From: Manihot esculenta
Taxonomy: Eukaryota > Streptophyta > Magnoliopsida > Malpighiales > Euphorbiaceae
Assembly: GCF_001659605.2 (NCBI RefSeq)
Contig: NC_035162.2
Span: 28,573,526 to 28,637,525, forward strand
Length of the DNA: 64,000 nt
Direction of reading: 5' to 3'
Part shown: piece after piece, positions 59,697 through 64,000 of the stretch
Position numbering within the stretch: position 1 is the stretch's first letter
Layout: each line of letters begins with the position of its first letter
The notes under the pieces: model-generated
What the model was told of the DNA's origin: nothing
Seen by the model: the letters and a program-made list of their open reading frames with translations, nothing else
The model's database searches: none
Program-made: the position numbers and the translations under genes

Positions 59697-61370
59697 TGTA
59701 ACACCCCTTACCATGTTCGGACGTAGACTAAGCAAGGACTGGCACAAGCTGTACTTTTTTAGATATTTAAAAACTAAACTATTTCTTTTATGTGTAATTA
59801 CCAAGTTATCAGGTAACTCATGTAAATTTTATAAAGTGAGTAAAGTAAATGTGAGATTTTAAACTAAAATCTTAGCAAAATTTTCCTCTATTTTATCAAC
59901 ATTTTAACCTATGATACATATGAAAAATATATTTATAATTATACTATCAATTGTCATTTGATATCATACTATTCATTAGTTTAGCACACATTTTATAACA
60001 ATATCATCCTTTATTTTTCTATGATTATCATCACATGCAAATGTTTAGCTTTTTTTTTTATCCATATATAATTGCATTATTTTAACTTACATAATCTTCA
60101 CAACCTACTCTATTTAATATGTATATACCAAAATATAACTATACAATGACTCGAAGACTCAAAACAACACCAGCTATGATAAAGGTCTTGATGTCTGTTG
60201 TTGATCTCTAGTGACCTTTGCAATGATTATTTTGTCTACAACCTGCGTTAGGTAAAAACCAGCACGCTGAGCTAATGTTTAGTGGGTGATTGCAAAAAAA
60301 TAATAAAATAGAGCAAACATATTCATGTATATAGATAATTAAGTAAATAATTATAAGTATGCAAAGTGTAGTTAACATGATCAATAATATAATTGTCAAA
60401 TTTTTTGGTATAAGATGGGAGTGAAATGTTGTATTTATAGCAAATTACCATAGTTTAGAGTATGCAATAGATGCAAACATATTAACATTCACTGATAATT
60501 TCACAAAAATCTAGCATCCATCTTAATTAAGTTCTCAGTCCTTATAAACACATAGTAGGATTGACTAGGTAGATAAAAAGTTATAATGGTGGACACAGGG
60601 TGCCAAATGGTAGGCTCAAAGGTCAAACTATGATAGTAGGGATTCGTGACCATATTTATAAAGTACTTGATATGTAACCTCAAATGTAGATCATGTATTG
60701 GTAGCAGTACTGCAAACTCTATATGTTTATATGGCATCTCATATCCTTAAGCTAACCTTGATTCCTACTAATTTTACCGAAGCCAAGTATCATTAATTTA
60801 ATGTATCAAATTGCTTAACATAAATACAGATATCATTTGAAGCTTTCAAGTCATTTTCAAAACACATCTATCATATGCTAGGGTTAAAAAGATGAGAAAA
60901 TGATGGCAAATAGTGCAAAACTTGTTGACTTAGTATTCTAGTAGTGCATCAAGCCAATTCACTTTTTGCATTTCCTACCACTAACAAGTAAAGAATAGCA
61001 AGTTTTACTTAAATCACCATGCACAAATAAGTTTGATTATCAAGCGAGCATGTGCCCAAAGTAAGCACGTCATGCAGGTACGTGCATAATTCCTACCGAT
61101 TAAGCAAGCATGTCAAATTTATGCATTATAATTCAAGAGGGCATACTAAATTTTGCTTCAACTTTTCAAGCACCTTAAAATTACAATTAGAATTCAGTTT
61201 CTGATCATGCACCTTAAGCTACAAGATCCTAGTAAGCAGAACATAAAAAAATAGTTCAATAGAACATATGATCGTATGAATGCGTCACAACACAAATAAT
61301 TCACCAATATGGACTTGTCACTAGTAACCCTCTGCAGATTCTAATAGTGCTTACCTCATTTACTCTCCTT
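59697..61370 (-). mobile_element. Diverged LTR fragment related to the Tekay LTRs
   Basis: It begins TGTAACACCCCTTACC, an LTR terminus on the minus strand. GAGCTAATGTTTAGTGGGTGA (near 60270) parallels GAGC...GCCCAGTGAG of E2-E5. Bases 61260-61350 (ATGATCGTATGAATGCGTCAC..., GGACTTGTCACTAGTAACCC, TCTAATAGTGC) parallel about 41165-41260 of E5. About 950 extra bases lie between those two landmarks. It ends abruptly at Athila gag sequence. Family membership is likely but distant. Confidence 0.55.
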
Positions 61371-62307
61371 GCCAGTTATCTTTGATCTCCATATTACTTT
61401 GAGGTTGTTGCCATTATGGAAATTAGGTCTCTAATGGCTTGAGGTGTTTTGTATTCAATCGATTCTCCACACGCTGCATTAATAAATTTCCTTTCTAAAG
61501 GTAACAAACCTCTGTAGAAGTATTCAATGAGGGACTTGTCAGAGATGTCATATTAAGGGCAGCTTATGCACAATCGTTTGAATCTCTCCCAATATTCATA
61601 TAGTTCTTCGGAGTCTCTTTGCTTGATACCACTAATTTCCCTCCGGATGCCAATGGCTTTTGAGGTGGGAAAGTATTTGCTCAAGAAGGCTCTTACCATT
61701 CCAACCCATGAGGTGATGGATCCGAGTAGTAAATAGAATAGCCAATCCTTGGCAAAATCATCAAGGGAGAAGAGAAAGTCCCTTAGTTTAATATGTTCTT
61801 CAGAAATACCTTGAGGTCTCATTATTGAGCACACAATGTGAAATTCTTTGAGGTGCTTATGTGGGTCTTTATTTTCCAGTACTTTGAACTTTGGAAGGAG
61901 ATGAATTAATCCTGTTTTCAGTTCAAAAGGGGCTGTCAAAGGTGGATAGGTGATGCACAAGGGTGCTTAATCACCCACGGGGTGGCTAGTTCACGAAGAG
62001 TCCTTTCTTGTGCCATTGGTGCCCTTACCCCAGTATTTTCAGCTTCAATTTCAGCAAAGACAGCAAGTGGTTCAACTTGTGCAACAGCTTGCATACCAGT
62101 TGCTGTTGGTTTTGTCACTTGTGCAGCAAGTAGTGTAGCAAGTTGTGCAGCAGATTGTGCAACAAATTCCAGGTTTGTTGTTGTCCCTTCACTTGTTGCA
62201 GATGAAGAGGCTTGGTTCCTCGCATTTGCTTATCTTCTCAAGTTCTTAGCAGTACGTTCAATTTCTAGATCGCAAAGCATATTCTCTTTACGTCCAGCCC
62301 TGGTCAT
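61371..62307 (-). pseudogene. Athila-type gag, broken
   Basis: It starts at the ATG at 62307 (MTRAGRKEN). The segments RTLRELATP, FELKTGLIHLLPKFK, HKHLKEFH, MRPQGISEEHIKLRDF, SLDDFAKDWL, LSKYFPTSKAIGIRREISGI and LYEYWERFKRLC in that order are typical of Athila-lineage gag in plants. An early stop follows NLRR, a frameshift lies near 61940-61960 and a stop lies at 61553-61555. Gag-like sequence (YFYRGLLPLER) continues to about 61371 with further stops. No pol follows; the diverged Tekay-like LTR fragment begins there. Confidence 0.88.
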
Positions 62308-62329
62308 GAAAGAAAATACATTATTTTAA

Positions 62330-62350
62330 AATAATTCCCTAGCAAAGACA
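62330..62350 (-). promoter_or_regulatory. Degenerate Athila primer binding site
   Basis: On the minus strand GTGTCTTTGCTAGGGAA resembles the Athila primer site GGCGCCGTTGCCGGGGA with several mismatches. It lies between the LTR edge and gag, where such a site is expected. Confidence 0.5.
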
Positions 62351-62365
62351 CTAATTTTTGATGTG

Positions 62366-63775
62366 TGTCGAAACAACAAAAAATAACCTATTAAAATATC
62401 AACAATTAAAAATTGTGTATAGTGGTAATAGGATCAAATCCACAGGGAATTGGCACTATGACTCTCTAAATAATGACTAGGACAAATAAACAATGAAAAT
62501 AAAATAAGGGAGGGAGGTTTTATAATGAGTGGAATAAAAATTAAAGCAATTAAATAAAGCGGTAATTAAAAGAGAAATAAATCAATATAAACAAATTCTA
62601 GTTGAAGTGTAGGATCCATTTCAGTTTAGAAATTGATCATCGATACTTGAATTATTTTATTCATTTCAATAAATTTGTTTTGGTTATGGAAGATGCTCCA
62701 CATAACCAAATATCTCCTTAGGTGCAGATTAATTAGGAAATGTTCGCTAATTAATCATTAGCCAATAAATCGCCCAAAGAACGTCCTTGAAATTTTTACT
62801 TATCAACTGTCAACTGTTTTAAGTAATAGAGAGACCTAATTCTAACTGACCAACTGCGTGGTGAGTTTGAGTTATATTATGCAACTTTTTAGTTGTTATA
62901 CTAATTGTTACTTGTGTTTGAATAGTCTAAGCAATTTCAAGCATTCAAACTAACAATATACTACTTTGAAGTCAAGAACAACAGGCCCTAATGATCCAAT
63001 GACAAAGCAATAATAAGATGAAGAACCTAATTTGCATAAATATTGAAGAATAAAAGATTAACAATGGAGTTTAGATCTTTCAATTCATATAGAAACTGAA
63101 ATATCTTCCTAACTTCAACTAGAGATGGAGTTCTTAGCCACTCATGGCTTACAAAGAAGAAACAAAAGAGAAAAGAGATAAGAAGGGTGATTCGATGCTA
63201 TGTCCAGAATCTGGTCTGTGATGCCTCCTTGGCTGCCTTCAATGTTGTGTTTAAATAGGTATTAAAACCCTAACAACAATCCTTTTTGGAATGGAATTAT
63301 TCTTTGATTTCATTTTGGATTCCTTCCTTAGATGTATTTCTTTATGAATAGAAGTCCTTCATTTAAGGAAGTCTTTGTGCCGCATGTTTGAGGAGATTCT
63401 GGTGTAGGTCCCACATTTTTAAATGTGATGACCAAATCTCTAAATTTTTAAATCTACCTGCCATTGATTCTATGCAATATGTCGATTTGCCCAGTTGATT
63501 TGCCTAAATCATTTTGGGCAAATCACTATCTGCAGGTCTTGTCAATTTTGGATTTCTGTGTAATCTTCTGACCTCTGTGAAGTACACTGATCAATTTGCC
63601 AAAATCGTCCAGTTAAATCGGTTTCATGTTTTTAGGCCATTTTTCATCAAATCTTCTTTTTTTCATACTTTTCTGCAAAATATGACAAAAATCACAAATT
63701 TAGTTAGAAAATATTTAATTTAGTACTAATAATAGTAGGAAAAATGTACCTAAATTATGTTTGATTAGTGATCCA
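62366..63775 (-). mobile_element. Athila-like 5' LTR, outer end uncertain
   Basis: On the minus strand the LTR end carries CTGTGGATTTGATCCTATTACC and TTATTTTTTGTTGTTTCGACA, parallel to the end of the solo LTR at 1540-3378. The outer end is placed near 63775 because sequence resembling the start of the solo LTR (ATAATTTAGGTAC) stops there; it could be a few bases off. It has no GCC-palindrome cluster, in contrast to the solo LTR. Confidence 0.7.
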
Positions 63776-64000
63776 GACACAGTCCAAAGGGAAGGCCAAG
63801 TTTGAGAAAGAAAAATCATCAGACGATACTTTAAAGGATGTCAACTAGAAGTTGGTACGGGCCGTGCAAAGGTGCTAGAAGGAGCAGGAGGAGAATTATG
63901 GGTTGGACGATACCTCGCCCTTATCAAAAGAGATCTAGGCAGAGATATTCCCTGCTATATTCAAACTGCTGAGTTTGGACAAATATGACGGAACAGTAGA
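63776..64000 (+). pseudogene. Start of another Ty3/gypsy gag, cut by window edge
   Basis: In the frame from 63879 the plus strand reads DDTSPLSKEI, a stop at 63936-63938, then AEIFPAIFKLLSLDKYDGTVD. The pattern PLS.EI...LP..FK.P.L..YDGT.D is known from gag of Tat-lineage and related plant Ty3/gypsy elements. The in-frame stop marks it as a pseudogene; the rest lies beyond the window. Confidence 0.6.

Overview
This window is plant nuclear repeat DNA. I see no gene of the host's own. It is a stack of LTR retrotransposons inserted into one another, with 5-base target-site duplications (TSDs) that let most boundaries be placed to the base. The signs of a flowering plant are Ty3/gypsy elements of the Tekay/Del chromovirus type with very long LTRs (about 2.2-2.5 kb), primer sites matching plant initiator-Met tRNA, Athila-type gag and Ty1/copia LTRs. 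I cannot name the species.

Layout. 1-7686: old repeat DNA holding two solo LTRs: an Athila-like one (1540-3378, TSD CTACT) and a copia one (6411-7323, TSD ATAAT), plus a diverged minus-strand LTR starting at 3721 next to an initiator-Met primer site. 7687-15057: E1, a plus-strand Tekay/Del element with three in-frame stops and altered catalytic residues, cut off inside its last codons. 15058-40576: E2, a minus-strand Tekay/Del element whose frame is broken only by two later insertions. These are E3 (18283-27948, TSD ACAAT, one uninterrupted 1636-residue gag-pol frame) and E4 (31424-37712, TSD TGCTG, plus strand, no coding capacity). 40577-40597 and 57689-57895: the end of a copia pol gene, split by E5 (40598-57688, TSD TCATC, minus strand, decayed). 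E5 is itself split by E6 (46767-54058, TSD ATCTT), a non-autonomous element that keeps only a short gag-like frame. 57896-59385: the copia 3' LTR. 59386-64000: a diverged minus-strand LTR, an Athila gag pseudogene with its LTR, and the first codons of another gag at the window edge.

How the parts relate. E1, E2, E3 and E5 share one gag-protease-RT-RNase H-integrase-chromodomain layout. E4 and E6 are a deleted family with matching LTRs, primer sites and polypurine tracts, so they probably depended on a relative such as E3 for proteins. Relative order from nesting: copia before E5 before E6; E1 before E2 before E3 and E4. E3, E4 and E6 each show only about seven base differences between their two LTRs by eye, so they look young and of similar age.

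The points most worth a second look are: clusters of the palindrome TTCGGCGGCCGAA (with the GCC-box core GCCGCC) in every Tekay LTR and also inside the unrelated Athila-like solo LTR; splice-like signals at the same places in the LTRs and just before gag; the mismatched flanks of E2, which suggest recombination between two elements; and the capsid-less gag-like frame of E6.
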